A DNA stretch of 35,517 bases, from IMG/VR virus record IMGVR_UViG_3300043446_005016, positions 1-35,517 of that record. The stretch is one strand, 5' to 3'. The translations under genes were made by a program, and so were the position numbers. Origin of the DNA: a virus. How positions within the stretch are numbered: the stretch's first letter is position 1; each line of letters opens with the position of its first letter. The notes beneath the pieces were generated by a model, which worked only from the letters and a program-made list of their open reading frames with translations, ran no database searches and was not told where the DNA came from. Shown here one piece after another: positions 13,861 to 21,622 of this stretch.

Positions 13861-14103
13861 ATGAAACCACAAACTCAAAAGGTCCTTCGCGCTCTTCAAT
13901 CTGGTATGAATCTTACCAGCACTCAAGCTAGCCGTCGCTTCGGCGTCAAAGCGCTTCGCGCGCGCATCAGCGAACTTCGTAGCGAAGGCTATGCAGTTTA
14001 CACCAATCGTAGCGATAGGGGCACCTCTTATCGCCTTGGCACTCCCAGCCGCCAGATGGTTGCGCTGGCTTACAAAGCGGCAGGACAACGCGCTTTCCAG
14101 TAA
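13861..14103 (+). CDS. Small winged-HTH-type DNA-binding protein
   Basis: This 80-residue protein has MKPQTQKVLRALQSGM, then LTSTQASRRFGVKALRARI and SELRSEGYAVYTN: a helix-turn-helix with the recognition helix around FGVKALRARISELR and a following wing (RGTSYRLG). The family is common in phages and is thought to regulate transcription or bind DNA. TGGAGG precedes the ATG. A strong terminator follows, so it closes this early operon. Confidence 0.88.
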   Translation: MKPQTQKVLRALQSGMNLTSTQASRRFGVKALRARISELRSEGYAVYTNRSDRGTSYRLGTPSRQMVALAYKAAGQRAFQ

Positions 14104-14128
14104 GTTTTCTGCTCCTTAGGTTGGATTT

Positions 14129-14152
14129 GGGCGCTTCGGCGCCCTTTTTTTT
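14129..14152 (+). terminator. Intrinsic terminator
   Basis: GGGCGC-TTCG-GCGCCC (14129-14144) is a perfect six-pair GC stem with a stable TTCG tetraloop, followed by eight T residues. It separates the early block from the late virion block. It is the only textbook intrinsic terminator I found in the window. Confidence 0.93.
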
Positions 14153-14156
14153 ATTT

Positions 14157-14164
14157 TATAAATA
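14157..14164 (+). promoter_or_regulatory. T4-type late promoter (TATAAATA)
   Basis: An exact consensus match five bases after the T tract of the terminator, ending 23 bases before the ATG at 14188. Terminator and promoter together form a clean early/late boundary. Confidence 0.78.
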
Positions 14165-14187
14165 TTAAAAAATATATCGGGGGCAAT

Positions 14188-15195
14188 ATGGGGTTATTCA
14201 AGGAATTTCTGCAAGAAGCTACTATCAGAGCTTCAGGTTCAGCAGCAAACGACCATGCTAAAAAGTATATTACACCTTATTTGCCTAAGGGTGAAAAGCA
14301 CACTACAGGGTCGCATACATTAGCAAAAGCTGTTCATGGGCATAGTGCAGGCACTGCAGTAACTTTAATTTCTCATACTGTCGAAGGTGATAAGCATTAT
14401 GTGACAGTTTCTGCTGGAAAAGATAAATTTAAAGTTCTTGCTAATAAACTTAACAAACCTGTTACAAAGGCTAACAGAGGATTCGAACAAGAAGCAAAAT
14501 TAGCTGACCATTTAAGGAAGCATGGATTGATGGAAGGTGAAGCAGCAGGGTTCACCGCAGGAAATGATTTCCACCTCATCGATAAACGTGGGCATAAAAA
14601 GAAAAAAATTCGCGGATCAGAAGGTTTTCATGCTGAAAAACACAAACTTTCAGAAGAAAAAGGCATTCAGGGAGAACATAAATCAGATATACGCACGACA
14701 GCATTCGGGCAAATAACAATTTCGCGTCACCCAAAGACACAAAAATGGTACATTAGTGACGAAGCAAGAGCGAAAAGACCAGAATACGCTGCTGCAGTAG
14801 AAAAAGCCACTGTAACCGTCGGTGGTAAAACTAAATCTTTACTGCAACATTTAAATGATACAGAACCCCCCGGCACATCAAATAAAACAGGGTTTCATTC
14901 TGATGAAACAACACTTCACCCGGCACATGCATACATGCGAGACCATCATGTGGATATAGTGCATATTGACTCGCATGGTACATATCGAGCAGGCATGAGC
15001 GAAACAAGAGACAGGCATAAATTGGGATTACCTGTGATGCAAGGTGTTGGTAGATTTAGGGTTCGTCAAAAACAAACTTATAATAACAACTCAAGAACAG
15101 CGCAATTTAGTATTAAAAAATTAGAAAAATCAGATATCAACATTGGTACAGATGAAGGCGCTATTGAAATGAAAAAACGTTTAGGTCATCAATAG
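14188..15195 (+). CDS. Putative head-targeted PD-(D/E)XK-like nuclease
   Basis: This protein has 335 residues. The start MGLFKEFLQEA resembles the T4 capsid-targeting peptide (MKTYQEFIAEA type), with L-Q-E/A as a possible gp21-type cleavage site. The middle has the order expected for a PD-(D/E)XK fold: helix FEQEAKLADHLRKHG (99-113), D127 in GNDFHLID, GEHKSD with E163 and K165, then FGQITIS (173-179). The C-terminal part is His-rich (DHHVDIVHIDSHGTYRAG). Driven by a late promoter, it could be packaged and injected to cut host or competitor DNA. The nuclease call is by motif spacing only. Confidence 0.8.
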   Translation: MGLFKEFLQEATIRASGSAANDHAKKYITPYLPKGEKHTTGSHTLAKAVHGHSAGTAVTLISHTVEGDKHYVTVSAGKDKFKVLANKLNKPVTKANRGFEQEAKLADHLRKHGLMEGEAAGFTAGNDFHLIDKRGHKKKKIRGSEGFHAEKHKLSEEKGIQGEHKSDIRTTAFGQITISRHPKTQKWYISDEARAKRPEYAAAVEKATVTVGGKTKSLLQHLNDTEPPGTSNKTGFHSDETTLHPAHAYMRDHHVDIVHIDSHGTYRAGMSETRDRHKLGLPVMQGVGRFRVRQKQTYNNNSRTAQFSIKKLEKSDINIGTDEGAIEMKKRLGHQ

Positions 15196-15247
15196 ATTTT
15201 CATCATTCCCAACAAAGCAATTTTACACACCTTGTCAATGCCTGTCA

Positions 15248-16006
15248 ATGCAATCTATTAAAGAGAAAAAACTATTAGTCAAGTTCGCTCAGTCAATGGG
15301 TCAACCTATAGATCCTGCTATTGTAGAAGAAGTGAAAAAATATGAAGAAATGCAAACTTCAGTCAAAGAGAGTGTGCGTTCAAATATTTTAGAGGATCTT
15401 AGGGAGTTATTTGATACAGCGGTAGAAAATAAGGTTACGACACTTGAACCAGCAAAAGAAGAAGTAAAGGTAGAAGAAGTTGTTGAGATTGTTGAGAAGG
15501 TTGTTGAACCTGTAAAAGAAGAAGTAAAGCAACCCTCATTGATTGAGAGATCTGCTGTTGCAATTGAAAAAGCTGAGAAAGCAAATGCAATAAAAGAAGA
15601 TTCATATCAGCAACCTTCAGTCCCCGCCCCTACCGACCTTAAGGCAGTAAAGGAAAAAATAAAGTTTCTTGAACAATGGCTTGCTAAAATATCTTTGACT
15701 GGTCCTGGTGGTGGTGCCGGATCAATTGAAACATTAGATCGTGCAACAAAAGTAGTCAGCACAAATTATACGTTTCAAAAAAGTGACTATTATGTGGGAG
15801 TCAATGCCTCGAACCCAGTAACTATTACTTTGCCATCAACAGCAAAGGCAGGTAGTATGATTGTGGTGAAGGATGAATCGGGCAATTGTTCAAACAACAA
15901 CATAACTTTAAGTGGAAACATAGATAACGATCCGGGAGGAGCTATTCTTGCAATCGACAATGGTGCCTTACAATTCATCTATAGAAGTGGCTGGAGAATA
16001 ATATGA
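15248..16006 (+). CDS. Structural protein with coiled-coil N terminus and fibre-like C domain
   Basis: The first 120 of 252 residues are Glu/Val/Lys-rich and probably coiled coil. From residue 160 a glycine-rich hinge (GPGGGAGS) leads into a beta domain, VVSTNYTFQKSDYYVGVN ... VTITLPS ... MIVVKDESGN ... GALQFIYRSGWRII. This domain is common in phage tail-fibre and baseplate-attached proteins. No Shine-Dalgarno precedes the ATG; the TGTCAATGC start region is repeated ten bases earlier in another frame. The stop overlaps the start of the next gene, so the two products may act together. Confidence 0.82.
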   Translation: MQSIKEKKLLVKFAQSMGQPIDPAIVEEVKKYEEMQTSVKESVRSNILEDLRELFDTAVENKVTTLEPAKEEVKVEEVVEIVEKVVEPVKEEVKQPSLIERSAVAIEKAEKANAIKEDSYQQPSVPAPTDLKAVKEKIKFLEQWLAKISLTGPGGGAGSIETLDRATKVVSTNYTFQKSDYYVGVNASNPVTITLPSTAKAGSMIVVKDESGNCSNNNITLSGNIDNDPGGAILAIDNGALQFIYRSGWRII

Positions 16007-17664
16007 CATATCTTTTTGTAAATGACCAAGAAATAAAAAATGATAGTGGTAACGCCATTTCTGTTACAGGAAATGTCGCTGTTTCCCAAATTACTTCTCC
16101 TTGGGTTGTAACAGGCAATGTAAATGCAAATGTCATTGGAACAGTGAGTGTTCAACCCTATGGTGCCTCATCGACTTCTGCTTTTGGTGAACCGTACGCT
16201 ATAACAATCACTCCCGTTATTCAACTTGATTCCATTTACGGTGTTACATCAGAAGTGATTCAAACTTACACTTCGGGCGCTAATGCATCGGCGGGGGCTA
16301 ATGTTACAACAGCAATGTGGGAAGTTCAAACCGGAACTTCTGTGGGTGGTTATGGTGTACTTAGAAGTAAAAGATTTTTAAGGTATCGTCCGGGGCAAGG
16401 TGCATTAGCAAGATTCACCGCTGCATTTACTACAGGTGTTGCAAATAGCACACAAAGGGCTGGACTGTTCAATCAAGAGAACGCAATTCAAATCGGATAT
16501 AATGGAACAACCTTCGGTGTGTTACGTGCAACTGGAGGAAAGGCACATAAAACTGTTTTAACTATCAACACAGCTCCCAATGCAACACAAACTGTCACCA
16601 TTACATTAAATAATGTCACATTTAGTTTTACGATAAACTCAGGAACAACTACACAAGCTGCTGCACAAATTGTTGCAATTAATAATTTTACTGGGTGGCT
16701 AATCGACCAAGTTGACAATACAGTTGTTTTCATGGCAGACAGTTTGGGACCCAAATCAGGCACTTTTAGTTTTTCAAGCACCGGAAATGCTACAGCAACC
16801 TTTTCAACAAAACAAGTGGGAGTCGCGCAAACAGAAAATTGGACCCCCCAATACGATTGGAATATTGATACTTTGGGGGTAACAGATCCTACAACAGGTC
16901 AAAGACATACAAGAAATCCCAGTGGTATGACTTTGGATCCCACAAAGTTAAACGTTTACCAGATCAATTTTCGATGGTTGGGTGTAGGTGAAATACGCTA
17001 CGCCATTGAAGATCAAACTACTGGAAACATGGTATTCTTTCATCGAGAACATTACACTAACCAAAATTTGTTGCCTCATACTGCACAACCTTCATTTAAA
17101 ATCGGATATGTTGCCTATAGTCTAGGGAGCACAACTAATGTAAAAGTTATCGGTGCTTCTTTGATGGGGGCAATAGAAGGAACCATTTTTCAGAATGAAT
17201 TAAATCGTTCTACAAGTACAAGTAAATCAACGTTAGCTCAAAATACACTTCACCACCTTCTAACTTTAAGAAATCCCTATGTTACAAATGGGGCAGCTAA
17301 TGCTCTCAATGGTGCTTATGTATTAAACGCTAAGGAATGCATACTAAAAAACATTAGTGTTGCTACCCAAGGAAACGACCCGGGCATGATTTACATTTTT
17401 TATGAGCCCACTAGCTTTTCGGGAACACATTTATACTATAGTCAACCAAAAGACAATGAAATGATTAGTACTGAAACCGGCACTTTAGACGCAACAACAG
17501 ACACTGCAATCACTAGATTTGTGACAGCAATTAACGGACAAGCATCCTACGATCTTGCATCATTTAGAATCGCTATACCTCCGGGTTCATATATTAGTAT
17601 AGGAATACAATCAACGTCACAGATAAGTAGAGTGTCTGTTGCATTAGTTTTCTCTGAGGATTAA
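16003..17664 (+). CDS. Large fibre-type or surface structural protein
   Basis: This 553-residue protein is almost entirely beta-type, rich in Thr, Ser, Asn, Val and Gly, with very few Cys. The N terminus (NDSGNAISVTGNVAVSQI) has short repeated VTGNV/TGNVN strands like a phage fibre shaft. From about residue 60 a globular part follows (FGEPYAITITPVIQLDSIYG, YRPGQGALARFTAAF). The style matches exposed virion proteins of aquatic phages and giant-phage fibres. It is translationally coupled (ATGA) to the 15248 gene. It is a likely host-contact protein. Confidence 0.84.
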   Translation: MTYLFVNDQEIKNDSGNAISVTGNVAVSQITSPWVVTGNVNANVIGTVSVQPYGASSTSAFGEPYAITITPVIQLDSIYGVTSEVIQTYTSGANASAGANVTTAMWEVQTGTSVGGYGVLRSKRFLRYRPGQGALARFTAAFTTGVANSTQRAGLFNQENAIQIGYNGTTFGVLRATGGKAHKTVLTINTAPNATQTVTITLNNVTFSFTINSGTTTQAAAQIVAINNFTGWLIDQVDNTVVFMADSLGPKSGTFSFSSTGNATATFSTKQVGVAQTENWTPQYDWNIDTLGVTDPTTGQRHTRNPSGMTLDPTKLNVYQINFRWLGVGEIRYAIEDQTTGNMVFFHREHYTNQNLLPHTAQPSFKIGYVAYSLGSTTNVKVIGASLMGAIEGTIFQNELNRSTSTSKSTLAQNTLHHLLTLRNPYVTNGAANALNGAYVLNAKECILKNISVATQGNDPGMIYIFYEPTSFSGTHLYYSQPKDNEMISTETGTLDATTDTAITRFVTAINGQASYDLASFRIAIPPGSYISIGIQSTSQISRVSVALVFSED

Positions 17665-17670
17665 TAAATA
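17663..17670 (+). promoter_or_regulatory. T4-type late promoter variant (AATAAATA)
   Basis: One mismatch from TATAAATA and a fit to NATAAATA, overlapping the stop codon of the fibre gene and ending 16 bases before the ATG at 17687. Confidence 0.5.
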
Positions 17671-17686
17671 AAAATAAAGGGTTAAG

Positions 17687-18835
17687 ATGTTTACACTAAA
17701 GGGTTATTTACAGGAAGCAAGAACAAAGACATCTGTTGACGCAGAGCTTTTGTCACATCTTACTCACGCTAAAGATCTGCCCCATGAACTTCCTGGTCCT
17801 GGACATGAACATGGTGTAAACTTAATACATGAATTCCACAAACTTCGTATGGGTCAACCCAGTTCAGTTGTTGCAACACATAAGGTAGATGGCGGTGCAT
17901 CTGTTGTGGTTGGGCATGATGAAAAAGGACCTTTCGTATCAGATAAACATCGTCATGCTCGAGGGGTAGTTGCACGTACTCCTGAAGAAGTAGATGAACA
18001 TTTTGGTCACGCTCCTGGATATGCAGCTGATATGAAAAATGTTCTTGAACATGCTCATCATATTGTGAACAAAGGACACACTGTACAGGGAGATTTGCTT
18101 TTTACCGAGCACAGTAAAGATCAAAGAAAAGGTCAGACGATTACTGCACACGCTAATCGTTTACAGTATAAGATAAAAACTCCTGCGAAGCTAGGAATCG
18201 CTGTTCATACAGAAATCACTAACGGAATAGCACATAAACCATCTGCTAAAGCTATAGCGCATAGCCCAGAAGTATTTAAACCAAACCTTGATTTTAATCC
18301 AAAGGAACATAAGTATTCTCCTCAAGATAGAAAAATGACTGAACAACATCTTGAAGCGGCTAAAAAACTTATCAAAGATAATCCTGATACCAGTCATTTA
18401 ACTGAAGAACATCAGACACAATTTACCACTTACATGAATCGTACTACTCGCAAAGGTACAAAACCTTCCATTGAAGGGTATAAAACACACTTGCTTGAAG
18501 AGGGTGCAAAGAAAGCCGCTACTGTCAAAACTGAAGCTGCTAAAGCTACACATATCAATAAGTTCAAAGCGATGGCACAACATGTTGATGACAATAAAGG
18601 AGCTTTTGAAAATACTTTAAAAATCAATCATCACTTGTCTCAAGCAACTGAGCATGTGCTAAAAGGCATCAAACATACCGATATGGATACCGCAATCGAC
18701 AATAAACCATCTGACACAGAAGGGGTTGTTCTTCTGAAAAAAGATGCTCAGCGTCGTTTAAGACCTGTTGCAAAGTTGGTTCCTAAAGAAGTTTCTCATC
18801 AGATTCTCAACAATCCTAGATTTGCGAAGGCATAA
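17687..18835 (+). CDS. Ligase-like nucleotidyltransferase (DUF6267-like) with head-targeting start
   Basis: This 382-residue protein starts MFTLKGYLQEA, a capsid-targeting-like peptide. KVDGG at 66-70 matches the KxDG active-site lysine motif of ATP-dependent DNA/RNA ligases and capping enzymes. QGDLLF (134-139) resembles motif III, EGVVLLKK (345-352) motif IV, and the nearby AKLVPK motif V. The order and spacing fit the covalent nucleotidyltransferase superfamily, with a His/Lys-rich helical insert between about 200 and 335. I recall the same core as DUF6267 in aquatic T4-type phages. The substrate is unknown; neighbouring genes suggest a virion-associated role. Confidence 0.82.
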   Translation: MFTLKGYLQEARTKTSVDAELLSHLTHAKDLPHELPGPGHEHGVNLIHEFHKLRMGQPSSVVATHKVDGGASVVVGHDEKGPFVSDKHRHARGVVARTPEEVDEHFGHAPGYAADMKNVLEHAHHIVNKGHTVQGDLLFTEHSKDQRKGQTITAHANRLQYKIKTPAKLGIAVHTEITNGIAHKPSAKAIAHSPEVFKPNLDFNPKEHKYSPQDRKMTEQHLEAAKKLIKDNPDTSHLTEEHQTQFTTYMNRTTRKGTKPSIEGYKTHLLEEGAKKAATVKTEAAKATHINKFKAMAQHVDDNKGAFENTLKINHHLSQATEHVLKGIKHTDMDTAIDNKPSDTEGVVLLKKDAQRRLRPVAKLVPKEVSHQILNNPRFAKA

Positions 18836-18836
18836 C

Positions 18837-20003
18837 ATGGCAGAAAAAACAACGGTATTTGCCTTTGGGCGCATGAATCCCCCAACAGTGGGGCATGAGA
18901 AACTTGTCAATAAAGTTAAAGAAATTGCTAAAGAGCACGGAGCAGAACATTTAATAGTGCTTTCTCATACACAAGATAAAATAACGAAAAGAAAAAAGGT
19001 AATTAAAAATCCTTTATCTCCGCAACAAAAGCTAAAACATGCAAAGAGATTTTTTCCCAAAACAAATTTAAAACTCTCATCAGAAGAGGCGCCTACTTTT
19101 CTACAACATGCACAAGAATTACACAAATCCGGAACGTCTCATTTGGTTATGGTAGCAGGTTCAGATAGAATTGACGAATACAAAAAGAAATTAAGTCATT
19201 ATAATGGTAGAGGAGAAGGTAAACTTTTTAACTTCAAATCAATGAAAGTTGTGTCTGCCGGAGAGCGTGATCCCGATGCAGAAGGCGTTGAAGGCATGTC
19301 AGCATCTAAGATGAGAGAACATGCTAAGAATAATAACTTTGATGAGTTTAAAAAAGGTGTTCCCGCCCATGTTCCAGAAAAACATGCAAAAGAACTTTTT
19401 AATGATGTGCGTCGAGGAATGCACTTAACTGAGAGTTTTGCAAATTGGGTTAAAGATGCTAGTGTTTTAGAAGAAAATAAATATAGGACGGCATCAGGTG
19501 CGTATGAGAAGAATCCAAGAAATAAGTCGGGTTTAAGTAAAAAATATTCCGGAAACTTGTCACATTCTACACAATTAGCAAGAAAATCTCACTGGAATAA
19601 AACGAGTAAAATGGCAGATAACAACCCTGCAGCATATACACCTGCTCCTGGAGACAAAGGCACAAAAACTAAAGAATCTGTTTACACCAAGAGGTATAGA
19701 GAAAGGTTCGGAGAAGAGGCTATGAAAATTCCATATTTGTTAATGAGCAATGAACAAAAAGTCGCCCTTCAAGAGAAGAATGGTGGGGCTGAACAGATTA
19801 CTTATTTGAACACCAAGACACAAAATTTCGATATGTGCCCCAAGGCGTATGATGCATTTAAAGCCCTTATAGGAACACAAGCAGGACCTGAGATGAAGAT
19901 GATGAGAACAACAAAGGAGCTGCATTCGGCAGTGTCAGCGGGTCTTGAAGCAAAACCAGATCGCCTTCGCCATATGCAATTTAAACAATACTTAGGACTT
20001 TAA
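18837..20003 (+). CDS. Cytidylyltransferase-like (HxGH superfamily) protein with virion-type C region
   Basis: This protein has 388 residues. FAFGRMNPPTVGHEKLV (8-24) is the (H/T)xGH nucleotide-binding loop, VAGSDRIDEY (106-115) the middle strand, and GMSASKMREHA (153-163) the ISxTxxR-like motif. Together they define the nucleotidyltransferase fold of cytidylyl- and NMN adenylyl-transferases. After residue 195 comes LTES, a possible gp21-type cleavage site, then a basic low-complexity region with YTPAPGDKGTKTK and YTKRYRERFGEE as seen in other phage virion proteins. An in-frame TTG upstream is rejected; the ATG follows the previous stop by one base. It is probably coupled with the ligase-like enzyme. 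Confidence 0.88.
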   Translation: MAEKTTVFAFGRMNPPTVGHEKLVNKVKEIAKEHGAEHLIVLSHTQDKITKRKKVIKNPLSPQQKLKHAKRFFPKTNLKLSSEEAPTFLQHAQELHKSGTSHLVMVAGSDRIDEYKKKLSHYNGRGEGKLFNFKSMKVVSAGERDPDAEGVEGMSASKMREHAKNNNFDEFKKGVPAHVPEKHAKELFNDVRRGMHLTESFANWVKDASVLEENKYRTASGAYEKNPRNKSGLSKKYSGNLSHSTQLARKSHWNKTSKMADNNPAAYTPAPGDKGTKTKESVYTKRYRERFGEEAMKIPYLLMSNEQKVALQEKNGGAEQITYLNTKTQNFDMCPKAYDAFKALIGTQAGPEMKMMRTTKELHSAVSAGLEAKPDRLRHMQFKQYLGL

Positions 20004-20004
20004 A

Positions 20005-20442
20005 ATGAAAGAACAATTAGTCAATCAGCTTAAAAAGACCCTTGCGGATGTTGTAACTTTTTATCTAAAAGCTCACAACTATCATTGGAATGTAGAAGGT
20101 CCTGATTTCAGCCAATACCATGAATTGTTTGGCGAACTTTACGGAGAAGTTTATGGGTCAGTAGACAGCATTGCAGAACTCATCAGAACCCTTGATGCTT
20201 ATGCACCAGGAACACTTGCTCGTTTAAAATCTCTATCTACGATTGTAGAAGATGATGATATTCCTTCTGCCCTAGAAATGGCAAGAAGACTTTATACAGA
20301 AAATGAAAAACTAATTCTTACTTTAATTACAACTTATAACATGGCTGAAGCTGAAAACGAATTTGGTGTATCTAATCACATTCAAGATAGAATAGAAGCA
20401 CATAAAAAGCATTCATGGATGCTTAGATCAACAGGAAAGTAA
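20005..20442 (+). CDS. dps: Dps-like ferritin family protein
   Basis: This 145-residue protein has KAHNYHWNVEGPDF (22-35) and a complete Dps ferroxidase set, H27, H39, D54 and E58. The spacing (12, 15, 4) equals that of E. coli Dps H51, H63, D78 and E82. Dps proteins form 12-subunit shells that oxidise Fe(II) with H2O2 and shield DNA. The length is a little short, lacking the long Lys-rich N-terminal tail that binds DNA in E. coli. It lies within the late virion block, starting one base after the previous stop, so it is made late and may enter or protect the packaged genome. Confidence 0.93.
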   Translation: MKEQLVNQLKKTLADVVTFYLKAHNYHWNVEGPDFSQYHELFGELYGEVYGSVDSIAELIRTLDAYAPGTLARLKSLSTIVEDDDIPSALEMARRLYTENEKLILTLITTYNMAEAENEFGVSNHIQDRIEAHKKHSWMLRSTGK

Positions 20443-20443
20443 A

Positions 20444-21595
20444 ATGGATACAGTTCTTCGACAAGATCTTATTGATATAGCCCTTAGGGCGACCGATTCG
20501 TATTTGGGTGTTGAAAAACACGCTATGAAAAATGGGTTTGCCACTAATCAAGACATACACGATTTTTCAATGTACTTGTCGAAAGCCCATGATGCTTTGA
20601 CACAATTGGGTGAAATTGATAAGCATTATGGTTATATGATAAATCATGTGAACACAATGATGAAACTTGCTAACCACGATGACAGCACACTCGCTGATCT
20701 TCCCTTTGTGCATGTACCCAAAGCCGATTTTGGTGATATTGAAGAAGAAACACAATTAGATGAGATAAGTCAACAAGTAAAACAAAGTTACACACAAAAA
20801 GCAAAAGAACAAGTGCGTCAGTTGAAGCCCTTTGCTAAGAAAGGTGAATATCGAGATTTAGCGAAAAACCTTATCAGACGCCGAGAAGCTGGAATAGCTA
20901 TGGCTGAAGAGGTCGAGACGCTTGATGAAGAAGCTGAAAAAGGTTTAGCTGCCAAAGCTGCTAAATCAGGCATCTCATTGGGAACCTTGAAAAAAGTTTA
21001 TGCTCGTGGAATGGCTGCTTGGAAAACAGGTCATCGTCCTGGCACTACTCCACAACAGTGGGGCATGGCACGTGTAAATTCCTACATCACTAAAGGTAAG
21101 ACATTTCACACCGCAGATAAAGATTTACACGAAGGCACTAAAAAAAAGACAAAGCAGGATGTAAATACTGATGAGTTAGAGCGTTTAGCGAATACGTTAT
21201 CTTGGGAAGATATTGCCGACACATACGAAAAAGAAGATTATGTCACCGAGGAAGTAGAACCTTTAGATGAAAAACTATCTGCTGCTGCAAGATTAAAAAA
21301 ACAAAGAGATTTTAGAAGAACAGGTGTAAAAAGAAATATTATTAGAGGTATGAGATTGCATCGAGTCTCATCTCCTGAGAGATTAAGACAAAGATCAATT
21401 GTTGCTGCAAGAAGATTATTATCAAAGAAATTTTTAAGAGGTCGTGACAAATCTCAATTATCACCTCAAGAAAAGGATCTGCTGGAACAACGTTTAAAGC
21501 GATTACAAGAGTTGGGTGTACAAGCAACTCTGGCTCAAAGATTAATGCCAAAGATTCGTAAAATAGAACAAGCAAGATTGAAACATAAAAAGTAA
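20444..21595 (+). CDS. Modular virion protein with DUF5824-like domain and LDE linkers
   Basis: This 383-residue protein has a helical N-terminal domain (1-95), then three acidic linkers ending in LDE: TQLDE (107), EEVETLDE (162), EEVEPLDE (276). Between the last two lies TLKKVYARGMAAWKTGHRPG (181-200) and QQWGMARVNSYITKG, the DUF5824 pattern. The C-terminal 100 residues are strongly basic (RLKKQRDFRRTG, RRLLSKKFLRG). L-x-E is the cleavage rule of T4 prohead protease gp21, so the protein may be cut into several head-internal peptides. No prohead protease gene is visible in this window. Confidence 0.85.
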   Translation: MDTVLRQDLIDIALRATDSYLGVEKHAMKNGFATNQDIHDFSMYLSKAHDALTQLGEIDKHYGYMINHVNTMMKLANHDDSTLADLPFVHVPKADFGDIEEETQLDEISQQVKQSYTQKAKEQVRQLKPFAKKGEYRDLAKNLIRRREAGIAMAEEVETLDEEAEKGLAAKAAKSGISLGTLKKVYARGMAAWKTGHRPGTTPQQWGMARVNSYITKGKTFHTADKDLHEGTKKKTKQDVNTDELERLANTLSWEDIADTYEKEDYVTEEVEPLDEKLSAAARLKKQRDFRRTGVKRNIIRGMRLHRVSSPERLRQRSIVAARRLLSKKFLRGRDKSQLSPQEKDLLEQRLKRLQELGVQATLAQRLMPKIRKIEQARLKHKK

Positions 21596-21602
21596 ATAAA
21601 TA
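21595..21602 (+). promoter_or_regulatory. T4-type late promoter variant (AATAAATA)
   Basis: It lies just after the stop of the 20444 gene and ends 20 bases before the ATG at 21623. It is a NATAAATA form; the position supports it more than the sequence alone. Confidence 0.48.
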
Positions 21603-21622
21603 ATGTAATAACCGAGGATCCT

